The notes under the pieces were generated by a model. It made no database searches, was not told the origin of the DNA, and worked only from the letters and a program-made list of their open reading frames with translations. The position numbers and the translations under genes were made by a program. A DNA stretch of 64,000 nucleotides from Clostridia bacterium. GTDB taxonomy: Bacteria > Bacillota > Clostridia > Oscillospirales > Acutalibacteraceae. Shown here one piece after another: positions 1 through 7,445 of this stretch. The DNA lies in contig JAFXCT010000059.1 of assembly GCA_017521365.1 (NCBI GenBank), positions 1 through 64,000 on the forward strand, in the 5' to 3' direction. The stretch's first letter is position 1. Every line of letters starts with the position of its first letter.

Positions 1-1
1 A

Positions 2-217
2 AACGGCCCGATACCAAGAACATTGCAGAACAAGCACTTTGACGGCGAGGACAACGACCACAAGGGACAGTTCTACAAATATCCTCACGATTACGAAAAC
101 CGCTGGGTCAAGCAACAATACCTGCCCGACGCACTCAAAAACAGAACATATTACGAGTACGGCGAAAACAAAAACGAGCAGGCAGCAAAAGCTTATTGGG
201 ATAAAATAAAGAAATAA
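2..217 (+). CDS. rarA: Replication-associated recombination protein A, 3' end
   Basis: Partial gene cut by the left window edge; the frame is open from base 2. The residues NGPIPRTLQNKHFDG followed by GQFYKYPHDYENRWVKQQYLP match the conserved C-terminus of RarA/MgsA, a clamp-loader-like AAA+ ATPase that acts at stalled replication forks. Only the C-terminal tetramerisation region is visible, so the ATPase motifs cannot be checked. The TTG at 23 is not the start, because recognisable RarA sequence runs upstream of it. A terminator follows at once. Confidence 0.85.
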   Translation, partial: NGPIPRTLQNKHFDGEDNDHKGQFYKYPHDYENRWVKQQYLPDALKNRTYYEYGENKNEQAAKAYWDKIKK

Positions 218-221
218 AAGT

Positions 222-260
222 TTAAGGCTTGTCGATTGATTTCGGCAAGCCTTAAGTTTT
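222..260 (+). terminator. Intrinsic terminator after rarA, possibly bidirectional
   Basis: TTAAGGCTTG (222-231) pairs with CAAGCCTTAA (246-255), followed by GTTTTG. On the minus strand the stem is followed by AAACTTTTATTT, so it may also end the convergent SGNH hydrolase transcript. Confidence 0.75.
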
Positions 261-272
261 GCTTATTATGTT

Positions 273-917
273 TTACTTGATTTTTTCAAATGCTTCCAGC
301 CAGAGACGCTTTATAAGCTCGTGACCGCATTCACCGGGATGAACACCGTCACCCGTCCAGTAAGAAGCAGGTGCCATTTTGCAAGCCTCGTCGAAAGCGG
401 GCTGAAGCTCAACAAGAGCAAGGTCGAACTTTTCTGCAATGCGTTTTACTACGGCTGCCTTCTGTGCAACATCTTCTCTGAAGGTGTTATACTTAGTGGG
501 CTTCTCTTCGGTATTGCAGGAGCCGCTTCCCTCGAGAACGAAAGGTGTAATAAGTATAAGCTTGGTTTCGGGGCAGGCTTCCTTAATTTCCTCGATAAGC
601 ATTGTGTAAATTTTTTCAAACTTGGCCGTATCAACGCCGTTGTCGTCGTTAATTTCGTGCCAGGTGTCGTTTACACCGATATAAATGCTTGCGTAATCGG
701 GCTTGAGGTTGATGAAATCCATTTTGATTCGTGCATACAAATCAACTATTCTGTCGCCGCTTACACCACGGTTAATAAATTCATATTCGCCGGGACACTC
801 AAAGCCGAGAGAAGCCTTGATAAGGTGGGGATAGCCTAAACCGAGGTGATAATAATCACTACGTCTTCTGTCGCAATCGGTAATCGAATCACCCTGAAAA
901 AGGATTCTTTTTGCCAT
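273..917 (-). CDS. SGNH/GDSL-family hydrolase
   Basis: A 214-residue esterase or acyl hydrolase of the SGNH superfamily. The block I motif GDSIT carries the nucleophile Ser11, GVND is the block III Asn, and DGVHP near residues 190-194 supplies the Asp/His pair. Such proteins deacylate lipids or acetylated sugars; the substrate cannot be read from sequence. No signal peptide is seen, so it is probably cytoplasmic. The start is the ATG at 917 because GGAG sits eight bases upstream; the GTG at 926 overlaps that ribosome site. It lies downstream of a GNAT gene on the same strand. An intracellular acetyl-xylan or oligosaccharide esterase is possible given the glycosidases nearby, but that is inference. 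Confidence 0.85.
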   Translation of the reverse strand: MAKRILFQGDSITDCDRRRSDYYHLGLGYPHLIKASLGFECPGEYEFINRGVSGDRIVDLYARIKMDFINLKPDYASIYIGVNDTWHEINDDNGVDTAKFEKIYTMLIEEIKEACPETKLILITPFVLEGSGSCNTEEKPTKYNTFREDVAQKAAVVKRIAEKFDLALVELQPAFDEACKMAPASYWTGDGVHPGECGHELIKRLWLEAFEKIK

Positions 918-944
918 AACAATCACTCCGTTAAAAAAATAAAT

Positions 945-1388
945 TTATTTCTTCATTTCCATATAAGGCAAAACGGTAAAGCCGTTTTTGCGGTAAAGCC
1001 TTACAGCACCCTCGTTTTCTTCCTCTACCTCGAGGCGGAATATGCAATCGGGGTATTTTGCTTCAATCAGCTCAAAAAAAGCCGAGCCCATTCCCATACT
1101 TCTGTATTCGGGTGAAATATACAAATCCTCAACCCAAATACAGGGCTTGCCGAATTCGGTGGAAAAGCTTTTGGCAAGCATTGCGTAGCCCTTTACGCCC
1201 GTATCGGCTGTGAAAACGTAGCCCTCAATATACGGACTGCAGTCAAGGCAAGCCTTGATATCGGCACGGAAAATTTCCTCTGACCCGTTTGTAAACACCG
1301 CAGGCGAAGAATAAAACTCACGCATTAAGTTGAGTACGGCTGTTTCATCCTCTGCCGTAATTGCTCTTATTTCAAAACCCGTTACCAC
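945..1388 (-). CDS. GNAT-family N-acetyltransferase
   Basis: A 147-residue GNAT-fold acetyltransferase. The acetyl-CoA pyrophosphate-binding motif A is visible as EYRSMGMGSAFFE (roughly residues 95-107), preceded by the strand VEDLYISP and followed by the C-terminal NEGAVRLYRKNGF, the usual GNAT motif B. The acceptor is unknown. The start is a GTG at 1388, which overlaps the 3' end of the upstream acyltransferase-like gene by seven bases, suggesting translational coupling; the ribosome site is weak. Confidence 0.8.
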   Translation of the reverse strand: MVTGFEIRAITAEDETAVLNLMREFYSSPAVFTNGSEEIFRADIKACLDCSPYIEGYVFTADTGVKGYAMLAKSFSTEFGKPCIWVEDLYISPEYRSMGMGSAFFELIEAKYPDCIFRLEVEEENEGAVRLYRKNGFTVLPYMEMKK

Positions 1389-2326
1389 TCTCTGATTACC
1401 TCGGGGTTGGCAAAAATTTCGTCCAGCTTCTTGAGGAACGGCACAACATCCGCAAAGCCGCCTATTCTGTGGTCAAACATAATGTTGATAGGCAGAATTT
1501 TCTTTGTTCCGATATCGACCTCACCCTTTTCGTTGCGGAAGACGTAGTCCTTATCCTGCAAAGAGCACAAAGCCATTATAAACACCTGCGGATAGAGAAT
1601 AGGTGCGTATGTAATGTTGCCCGAAAGGCCCTTAGAAAGTGTACCGAGGTTTGTAAGGCAGACGGAGCCTTCGTTAAGCTCGTACATCTGCAACGATTTT
1701 GAGGGGTCACGGTCTGCGTGCTCAAACAGACCCGAAAGCTTGGCAACCTTGAATTTGCCGCAGTAGCCCGTATAAATCTGCGCCGCAGTCTGGCGAAGCT
1801 TGCCCTTGCAGATAAAGCCGATTATACGCTGTAAGATTACGTCAAAAAGCACCCTGTCAACGTCAGTCGTTTTAAGCGTTTCGAGCATTCTGTCAATTTC
1901 TGCCTGAAGCTCTTTGAGGTCCATTTCCTCAACGTGGCGCACCTTAATCGGGAAGGTTTCGCCGCTTTCAAGAAGAACCGGCATAGCAATGTCGATGTGC
2001 TTTTTAATAATAAGTCTGCCGCTTGAAGAAAGCGGACGGTAATCCATATGAGCGTTGAGCCTCGGTGCAACCTTAAGACCCTCTGCAAGCACACGCATCA
2101 TAAGAGTGTTAAAAGAAAGCTTATAGTCACATTCCTTTTTAAGACGCTGAAATTCTTCCCAGAATTTTGTAATGTCCGCCTCGTAATTATAACCGCCTGC
2201 AGGAATATTCTGCTGAGCGTTTGTCAGAACGTTGCCCGATACCCTGCCCTTGATTTTGTAGTATTCTACGGTGTCGCCCTCCATAGGCTTTGTAAGCGCA
2301 CCTGCCATATATTCCTTGAAATCCAT
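1382..2326 (-). CDS. CoA-dependent acyltransferase-like protein (E2/CAT fold)
   Basis: A 314-residue protein with the fold of dihydrolipoamide acyltransferase catalytic domains and chloramphenicol acetyltransferases. The C-terminal FDHRIGGFADVVPF resembles the E2/CAT active-site block DHRxxDG, with the catalytic His in FDHR. There is no lipoyl or E1-binding domain, so this is not a normal pyruvate dehydrogenase E2 subunit. The start is the ATG at 2326, preceded by GGGGAG; the longer frame upstream adds a hydrophobic run with no ribosome site and is discarded. It forms a two-gene unit with the following GNAT gene. Substrate unknown. Confidence 0.65.
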   Translation of the reverse strand: MDFKEYMAGALTKPMEGDTVEYYKIKGRVSGNVLTNAQQNIPAGGYNYEADITKFWEEFQRLKKECDYKLSFNTLMMRVLAEGLKVAPRLNAHMDYRPLSSSGRLIIKKHIDIAMPVLLESGETFPIKVRHVEEMDLKELQAEIDRMLETLKTTDVDRVLFDVILQRIIGFICKGKLRQTAAQIYTGYCGKFKVAKLSGLFEHADRDPSKSLQMYELNEGSVCLTNLGTLSKGLSGNITYAPILYPQVFIMALCSLQDKDYVFRNEKGEVDIGTKKILPINIMFDHRIGGFADVVPFLKKLDEIFANPEVIREW

Positions 2327-2442
2327 TTTCACATCTCCCCTCTTTAATAAAAGCAAAGATATTATACTACAAAATATGACAAATAACAATACGGCGTTGA
2401 GGATTTTTTGTTGAACAAATTAGAGTTTGTCGAGGACAAACA

Positions 2443-2475
2443 ATTCGTAATGCGTAATGCATAATTCGTAATTAA
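2443..2475. repeat. GTAAT/TAATTCG simple repeat, copy 1
   Basis: A degenerate tandem of TTCGTAATGCGTAATGC type units. Related stretches occur at 12943-12970 and 14128-14166, all at or near the 3' ends of genes. Confidence 0.6.
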
Positions 2476-2510
2476 TGGTGGATTTCACTCACACCCAATT
2501 ATAATTTAAC

Positions 2511-2598
2511 CCTTAAAAAAGTGTCATTCTGAGGCGTAGCCGAAGAATCTTAAAGTCTAAAAGATTCTTCACTTCGTTCAGAATGACACTCTTTAAGG
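2511..2598. repeat. 88-bp inverted repeat of REP/MITE type
   Basis: Terminal arms CCTTAAAAAAGTGTCATTC and GAATGACACTCTTTAAGG are near-perfect inverted copies. An inner pair GAAGAATCTT/AAGATTCTTC forms a second stem. The 2327-2663 gap holds this element and the simple repeat at 2443; no gene is seen in it. Confidence 0.75.
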
Positions 2599-2663
2599 TT
2601 ATATTTTTACAATCGGAGCTTAATTTTGCATTTTGCATTAATTACAGAGCGTAATGCAATCAT

Positions 2664-4106
2664 TCACGTTCGCAGGTCTTCTACCATACCCGAAACCAGT
2701 TCATAGAATTCCTCAAATGAATCAAGCGGATAACCGTTGCATTGAACTCTGACATTAATACCGTCAAGCTCAAAATCAGCTACATAATATGAAGACGTAA
2801 TATAAAATGTGACTTGTGTTCCGTCGGCAACCTCAAACGTTTTCTTTTCTTCCTTGAGAATATACTCTTCGGTGTGCGGAAGCATAGTCTTGGCGGCACA
2901 AATCGACACTTCCTTACTACCTCCCTCAAAGTAACAGATGTAACTGAAATAGATATTATCATATACAATGTTTCCGTTCAAATCGTAAATCACGGGATGC
3001 TTCTGGTTCGGCCACTTTCCAACGCCGTCAATCATATAGCTTTTATTTTCCAGGGCTGCAAAATCTTTGCCAAAGTATTCCGCCGCCTTTTTATCATCCC
3101 AAATTTCTTCTCGGTATTGTTCTGCGGAATAATCCCTTGTGATACGTTCAAACTTTTCAACATAATTCACATTATACCGCTCAAGCTCTTCCTCGTCGTA
3201 CTCAAAATAGTACACAGCCCCTTGATTAACTGGTTCGGTGCTTGGTTTTCTTTGGCTTGATATAAGTTCATCAATCTGTGCCTTGGTATAACCTCGCTTT
3301 TTGAAATAATACTCAACGTCTTCACCAAAAACACCCAAACCCGCCAGCTTTTCAACGGCTTTGTCAACCTCTTCAACGGTTATTGAATATTCCGCAAGCT
3401 CTTCGGCAGAGGCAAAAAGATACCAGTCCGCGGCATAGGCTTCGCCGTTTTTTACTATGGCATATTCGTTTGCCATAACACGTACCCACTCTGTCCTGTC
3501 ACCGGAATAAATTGCATCTATTTCTTCTTGCGTGAATGTTGTTTCGGGAATCATACCTTTCTGATCAATACTTATATAAAACTCTATCATTTCGTTGTTG
3601 TACTGTTCAAATTCTTCCCGTGTTATTTCAAAATCACGAATGAAATTTATTAACAACGGAGTTCTTCCCGGTTCGTCACCACGGTATTTCAATGATTTAT
3701 TTTCGGCGTCCTTTGCCATAAACCAATCGTGAGTGTCGATGCCTCGAGTTTCCTTTACCAAGTCCATCAACTCTCCGCTGACACCGTGAAGCTTATGAAC
3801 AAAGGCATAGGTATAGCCGCCTCTGTCGCCGCCGTGAGGCAGAGGATTATCGTCAAAAGTAGGTTCTTGCGTAGGCGGTTCTGTGGTGTTCTGTGTTGCT
3901 TGTGTGTCGCTTTCATCAATAATCACACCGGGATCAAGGCTGAAAAAGCCGGTTTTCCACACGCCGATGCCGAGTATAAGCACGGCAGTAATACAGCATA
4001 AGCTGCCCGCTACACGCTGTGCAGTCTTTATTCTTTTTCTTCTCACGGCAAGACACTCATCCCTCTTTTCGAGAACAGCTCTTGCAATCTCCTCACAGGA
4101 TTTCAT
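2664..4106 (-). CDS. Membrane-anchored protein, probable anti-sigma partner of the adjacent ECF factor
   Basis: A 480-residue protein with a short basic cytoplasmic N-terminus (about 30 residues), one transmembrane helix (about residues 34-54, VAGSLCCITAVLILGIG) and a large extracytoplasmic part beginning with a Thr/Gln/Glu-rich linker. The topology and its overlap with an ECF sigma gene are what an anti-sigma/sensor protein shows; no HCC zinc anti-sigma motif is visible, so the assignment rests on context. Start ATG 4106 has an AAGGAGG nine bases upstream inside the sigma gene, and the two reading frames overlap by 14 bases. The outer domain is unusually large for an anti-sigma factor and I do not recognise it. 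Confidence 0.6.
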   Translation of the reverse strand: MKSCEEIARAVLEKRDECLAVRRKRIKTAQRVAGSLCCITAVLILGIGVWKTGFFSLDPGVIIDESDTQATQNTTEPPTQEPTFDDNPLPHGGDRGGYTYAFVHKLHGVSGELMDLVKETRGIDTHDWFMAKDAENKSLKYRGDEPGRTPLLINFIRDFEITREEFEQYNNEMIEFYISIDQKGMIPETTFTQEEIDAIYSGDRTEWVRVMANEYAIVKNGEAYAADWYLFASAEELAEYSITVEEVDKAVEKLAGLGVFGEDVEYYFKKRGYTKAQIDELISSQRKPSTEPVNQGAVYYFEYDEEELERYNVNYVEKFERITRDYSAEQYREEIWDDKKAAEYFGKDFAALENKSYMIDGVGKWPNQKHPVIYDLNGNIVYDNIYFSYICYFEGGSKEVSICAAKTMLPHTEEYILKEEKKTFEVADGTQVTFYITSSYYVADFELDGINVRVQCNGYPLDSFEEFYELVSGMVEDLRT

Positions 4107-4650
4107 ATTCAAAGCCCTCCTTTTCAAGTTTCTCCTTCAGGGCAGACTTCGCCCTGTACAGCAGGTTTTCCACCTGCCGTTTGCTCTTTTTCGTTATTCT
4201 TGCAGTCTGCTCGTTTGAAAACTCCTCAAAATAGACAAGGTACAAAACCTGCAAATATTCGGGTTTCAGATTTTTCATTACCGAATGAAGCATAAATTTT
4301 CTTTCCTCAAGCAGATATGCTTTTTCAACTGTTTCCTCCTCGTGTAAAACGCTTTCGTATTTTTCAACGGATGTGTCCGAAACCTTTGAGCGCTTTCTTA
4401 TATAGTCTATTGCCGTATTTCTGCCCGAAGCGTAAAGCCAGGTTTTAAACAGACTTTCTCTGCGGAATTTCGGCTTCTTTACGGCAAGGCGAACAAACAC
4501 CTCCTGCATAAGCTCCTCGGCGGCAAAAATATCGTGAGTAAAGCTGTTGATATACAGCATCAAGCCGTCCTTATTGTCACGAACTATTTCCTCAAAAGCG
4601 CTGTCATCGCCCGCGAGATACCGCAAATAGTTTTGTGTACCCCTGTCCAT
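4093..4650 (-). CDS. ECF-type RNA polymerase sigma factor
   Basis: A 185-residue sigma-70 family protein with region 2 (about residues 20-90: AAEELMQEVFVRLA, then FRRESLFKTWLYASGRNTAIDYIRKRSK) and region 4 (about residues 118-175: LKPEYLQVLYLVYFEEFSNEQTA, then the helix-turn-helix KKSKRQVENLLYRAKSALKEKL). It would redirect RNA polymerase in response to an envelope signal. The ribosome site AAAAAGGAGG precedes the ATG at 4650. The downstream gene overlaps it and encodes the probable membrane regulator. CCGTCTAACG at 4691-4700 (minus strand) resembles the CGTC core of ECF -10 elements, so autoregulation is possible but unproven. Confidence 0.9.
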   Translation of the reverse strand: MDRGTQNYLRYLAGDDSAFEEIVRDNKDGLMLYINSFTHDIFAAEELMQEVFVRLAVKKPKFRRESLFKTWLYASGRNTAIDYIRKRSKVSDTSVEKYESVLHEEETVEKAYLLEERKFMLHSVMKNLKPEYLQVLYLVYFEEFSNEQTARITKKSKRQVENLLYRAKSALKEKLEKEGFEYEIL

Positions 4651-4671
4651 TTCTTACCCTCCTTTTTGAGA

Positions 4672-4710
4672 TTTTAAAAGGCCTTTCACCCGTTAGACGG
4701 AGAAAAGCCT
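4672..4710 (-). terminator. Terminator of the endonuclease/exonuclease/phosphatase gene
   Basis: On the minus strand AGGCTTTTCTC (4710-4700) pairs imperfectly with GAAAGGCCT (4687-4679), followed by TTTTAAAAT. It separates this gene from the sigma operon. Confidence 0.6.
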
Positions 4711-4718
4711 GAAAACTC

Positions 4719-5429
4719 TCAATTAATTTTAATTTTCGCAACGTACGGTCGGTGGTCGGAGAGGATAATTTCGGGGATATCGGCACAAAGCACGGAGATA
4801 TCTTTACTTGTAAACATATAATCTATTTTCATTTCCGGCTTATCCGACGGAAAGCTTAACTTCCCGCAGTCAAAGCATTGTGCCGTGTCGTACATACGCT
4901 CTTTTACGGGCATAAGCACGGTATTATCCGGAGTTGCGTTGAAATCGCCCATAAGAACACATCGCTCGGACGGCAGATTATCGCAGACCGTTCTGACTGC
5001 ATTTATTTGTTCTTCGGGGTTAAGGCCGAAATGAGTTACGAGAACATTCAGACCGCCGGAAACATCAATTTCAGCCTTTAATATACAGCGTGTTTCGTAA
5101 TTATGAGTACCGTTTCTGGTTTCGGGGTCGGGTATCATTATTGTTTGGGCGGATTTTATCGGATAACGTGAAAGCAGAGCGTTTCCGTAGGGAGAAGTAC
5201 CGTGCACCATAATTGCACGGGCAAAATAATAGTGATAGCCAAGCCTTTCGGCAAGAGCCTTCGCCTGTGCGGTATAGCCCGGAATTATTCCCTTTCCCCT
5301 GATTTCGTTGAGGCCGATTATATCGGCACCGCTTTCCCTTATAACCTGTGCAAATGCATCAAAATCTATCTGCTTCGTTATGTAATTCTCACAATGAAGA
5401 ACGTTATAGCTCATAATTTTAAGTTCCAT
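4719..5429 (-). CDS. Endonuclease/exonuclease/phosphatase family protein
   Basis: A 236-residue metal-dependent phosphodiesterase or phosphatase of the DNase I-like (EEP) fold. The family signatures are in order: the N-terminal MSYNVLHCEN, the metal-binding Glu in IIGLNEIRG, the GDFNATPD motif, and the C-terminal SDHRPYVAKI with its catalytic Asp-His. Family members cleave DNA, inositol phosphates or sphingomyelin; with no signal peptide the substrate is not assignable. Start ATG 5429 is chosen because GGTGAT lies just upstream; the GTG at 5441 is the alternative. It diverges from the GH35 gene and shares a compact promoter region with it. Confidence 0.85.
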   Translation of the reverse strand: MELKIMSYNVLHCENYITKQIDFDAFAQVIRESGADIIGLNEIRGKGIIPGYTAQAKALAERLGYHYYFARAIMVHGTSPYGNALLSRYPIKSAQTIMIPDPETRNGTHNYETRCILKAEIDVSGGLNVLVTHFGLNPEEQINAVRTVCDNLPSERCVLMGDFNATPDNTVLMPVKERMYDTAQCFDCGKLSFPSDKPEMKIDYMFTSKDISVLCADIPEIILSDHRPYVAKIKIN

Positions 5430-5444
5430 ATTATCACCCACATA

Positions 5445-5473
5445 AATATAACACAGGTATTTTGTTTTTTCAA
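5445..5473 (-). promoter_or_regulatory. Sigma-A promoter of the EEP-family gene
   Basis: On the minus strand TTGAAA (5473-5468) is followed after 17 bases by TATATT (5450-5445). Its -35 box forms one arm of the 5466-5483 palindrome. Confidence 0.6.
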
Positions 5474-5475
5474 TC

Positions 5476-5504
5476 TTGAAAAATTATCAAATATACTATA
5501 TAAT
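5476..5504 (+). promoter_or_regulatory. Sigma-A promoter of the GH35 gene
   Basis: TTGAAA (5476-5481), a 17-base spacer and TATAAT (5499-5504), 32 bases before the GH35 start codon. Its -35 box is the other arm of the palindrome TTTTTCAA-TC-TTGAAAAA. Confidence 0.75.
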
Positions 5505-5536
5505 TTTTAAGTACAATAACTAAAGGGTGTATTTAT

Positions 5537-7294
5537 ATGACATTTGAAATTAAGGGTAATCAGTTTTTAAAAGACGGTGAACCGATAAAGCTCATTTCGG
5601 GTGCTGTGCACTACTTCCGCAATCTTCCCGACACGTGGAGCGATATATTCAAAAAAATGCGTGCAATGGGCTGTAACTGCGTTGAAACCTACTGCGCATG
5701 GAATATGCACGAAAAGAAGCCCGGTGAGTTTGATTTTGACGGTATTCTCGACATTGCGAAATTTATTAAAACCGCCGCTGACGAAGGGCTTATGGCTATA
5801 GTCAGACCCGGCCCGTACATCTGTGCTGAGTGGGAATTCGGCGGACTGCCGTGGTGGATTCAGGCAGACGAGGAAATTGAAATCCGCTGTTCAAACAAGG
5901 CATACATAAAATATTTTGACAGATATCTTGACAGGCTTCTTGCCGAAATAAAGCCTCTGCTTTGCACAAACGGCGGAAATATCATTATGCTTCAGTGCGA
6001 AAACGAGTACGGCTACTACGGCGACGATAAGGAATACCTTAACTATCTGCACGACGGCTATAAAAAGAGAGGTATGGACGTGCCGCTCTTCACTTCCGAC
6101 GGCTCAAGCGAGGACAATCTGCTTGACGGATATATTCCCGGCACGCTCACGACGCTCAATTTCGGCAGCAGAGTTGAGGAAAACTTCCGTGCACACTCAA
6201 GGCTTTTCCCCGACCAGCCGAAAATGTGTATGGAGATGTGGAACGGTTGGTTTGATGCGTGGGGTGACGAAATGCACCACACGACCTCGGCAGAGGATTA
6301 CGCAAAATCCGTTGACGATATGCTCACGATAGGCAGCCTTAATATGTATATGTTTATCGGCGGCACAAACTTCGGCTTTATGAGCGGCGCAAACCACTAC
6401 GAAAAGTTCGCACCCGACGTAACAAGCTACGATTACGACGCTATGCTCACCGAATGCGGTGACATTACGCCGAAGTACAGAAAAATCAGAGAAATTATAC
6501 AAAAGCATGTACCAAGCAACCTGCCCGAAATTCCTCCCAACAGAAAGAAAAAGGCTTACGGCAAATTTGAGCTGACGGAATTTGCGGGAATTTTTGAGAG
6601 CCTTGACAGGCTTTCATCACCCATACACTCCGACGTACCGCTGTGTATGGAAAAATACGGTCAGGGCTACGGCTACATCGCCTACCGCACAAGGCTCAAC
6701 AGAGATTACGACGACGTTTCCCTTTCGTTTGAAAGCCTCGGCGACAGAGCACAGATTTACATTAACGACGAGCTCGTCGGCATTGTTTATATCAATGAGG
6801 AGCTCGAAATTGATATTACCGCAAAGAAGGGTGACATTCTCACCGTACTTTGTGAAAATATGGGCAGAGCTAACTTCGGCCCGAAGATGATGCGCAAAAA
6901 GGGCATTGCAGGCAGATGTCTTCTCGACGGTAAAATCCACTTTAACTGGGAGGTTTATCCGCTGTGGATGAACAACCTTGAAAGGGTTGAGTATTCAAGC
7001 GTAATGCCGACGGAAAAATCCGTTTTTCTAAAGGGTAAGTTCAATATTGACGAGCCCTGCGACACATTTATAAAGCTCGACAATTTCACAAAGGGCTTTG
7101 TAACGGTCAACGGCTTTAACCTTGGCAGATACTGGGAAATAGGCCCGCAGCAGACACTTTATCTGCCCGCCTCCCTGTTGAACGAAGGCGAAAACGAAAT
7201 TGTTGTATTTGAATCTGACGGACTTAAAGGCAAACCCGAATTTGAGCTTGTTGATAAACCAATACTTTTTGAAACAGCAATTGAATTTGTCTGA
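5537..7294 (+). CDS. GH35 beta-galactosidase
   Basis: A 585-residue glycoside hydrolase family 35 enzyme that removes terminal beta-linked galactose. The TIM barrel runs over about residues 1-330 and contains GGNIIMLQCENEYG, in which Glu157 is the predicted acid/base, and KMCMEMWNGWFDAWG, with Glu233 the predicted nucleophile. The C-terminal part (about 340-585) holds the jelly-roll domains, ending in FVTVNGFNLGRYWEIGPQ, the usual GH35 tail. Length is normal for bacterial GH35. No signal peptide is present, so it acts in the cytoplasm on imported oligosaccharides. Start ATG 5537 has a modest AAAGGGTG site and a strong promoter. It is monocistronic as far as can be seen. Confidence 0.95.
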   Translation: MTFEIKGNQFLKDGEPIKLISGAVHYFRNLPDTWSDIFKKMRAMGCNCVETYCAWNMHEKKPGEFDFDGILDIAKFIKTAADEGLMAIVRPGPYICAEWEFGGLPWWIQADEEIEIRCSNKAYIKYFDRYLDRLLAEIKPLLCTNGGNIIMLQCENEYGYYGDDKEYLNYLHDGYKKRGMDVPLFTSDGSSEDNLLDGYIPGTLTTLNFGSRVEENFRAHSRLFPDQPKMCMEMWNGWFDAWGDEMHHTTSAEDYAKSVDDMLTIGSLNMYMFIGGTNFGFMSGANHYEKFAPDVTSYDYDAMLTECGDITPKYRKIREIIQKHVPSNLPEIPPNRKKKAYGKFELTEFAGIFESLDRLSSPIHSDVPLCMEKYGQGYGYIAYRTRLNRDYDDVSLSFESLGDRAQIYINDELVGIVYINEELEIDITAKKGDILTVLCENMGRANFGPKMMRKKGIAGRCLLDGKIHFNWEVYPLWMNNLERVEYSSVMPTEKSVFLKGKFNIDEPCDTFIKLDNFTKGFVTVNGFNLGRYWEIGPQQTLYLPASLLNEGENEIVVFESDGLKGKPEFELVDKPILFETAIEFV

Positions 7295-7445
7295 AATGCA
7301 ATATTTCACGCACATTCGTGCATTTTTCTCCTTGCCATACGATAGTATGCCTGCGGAGAAGAAACACCCGACTGCACATAAAATATTGTATTTCAGATGC
7401 GAAGCAGTTTTGAAAAGTATACTCGGTTAAACAGGAGTTGATGAT

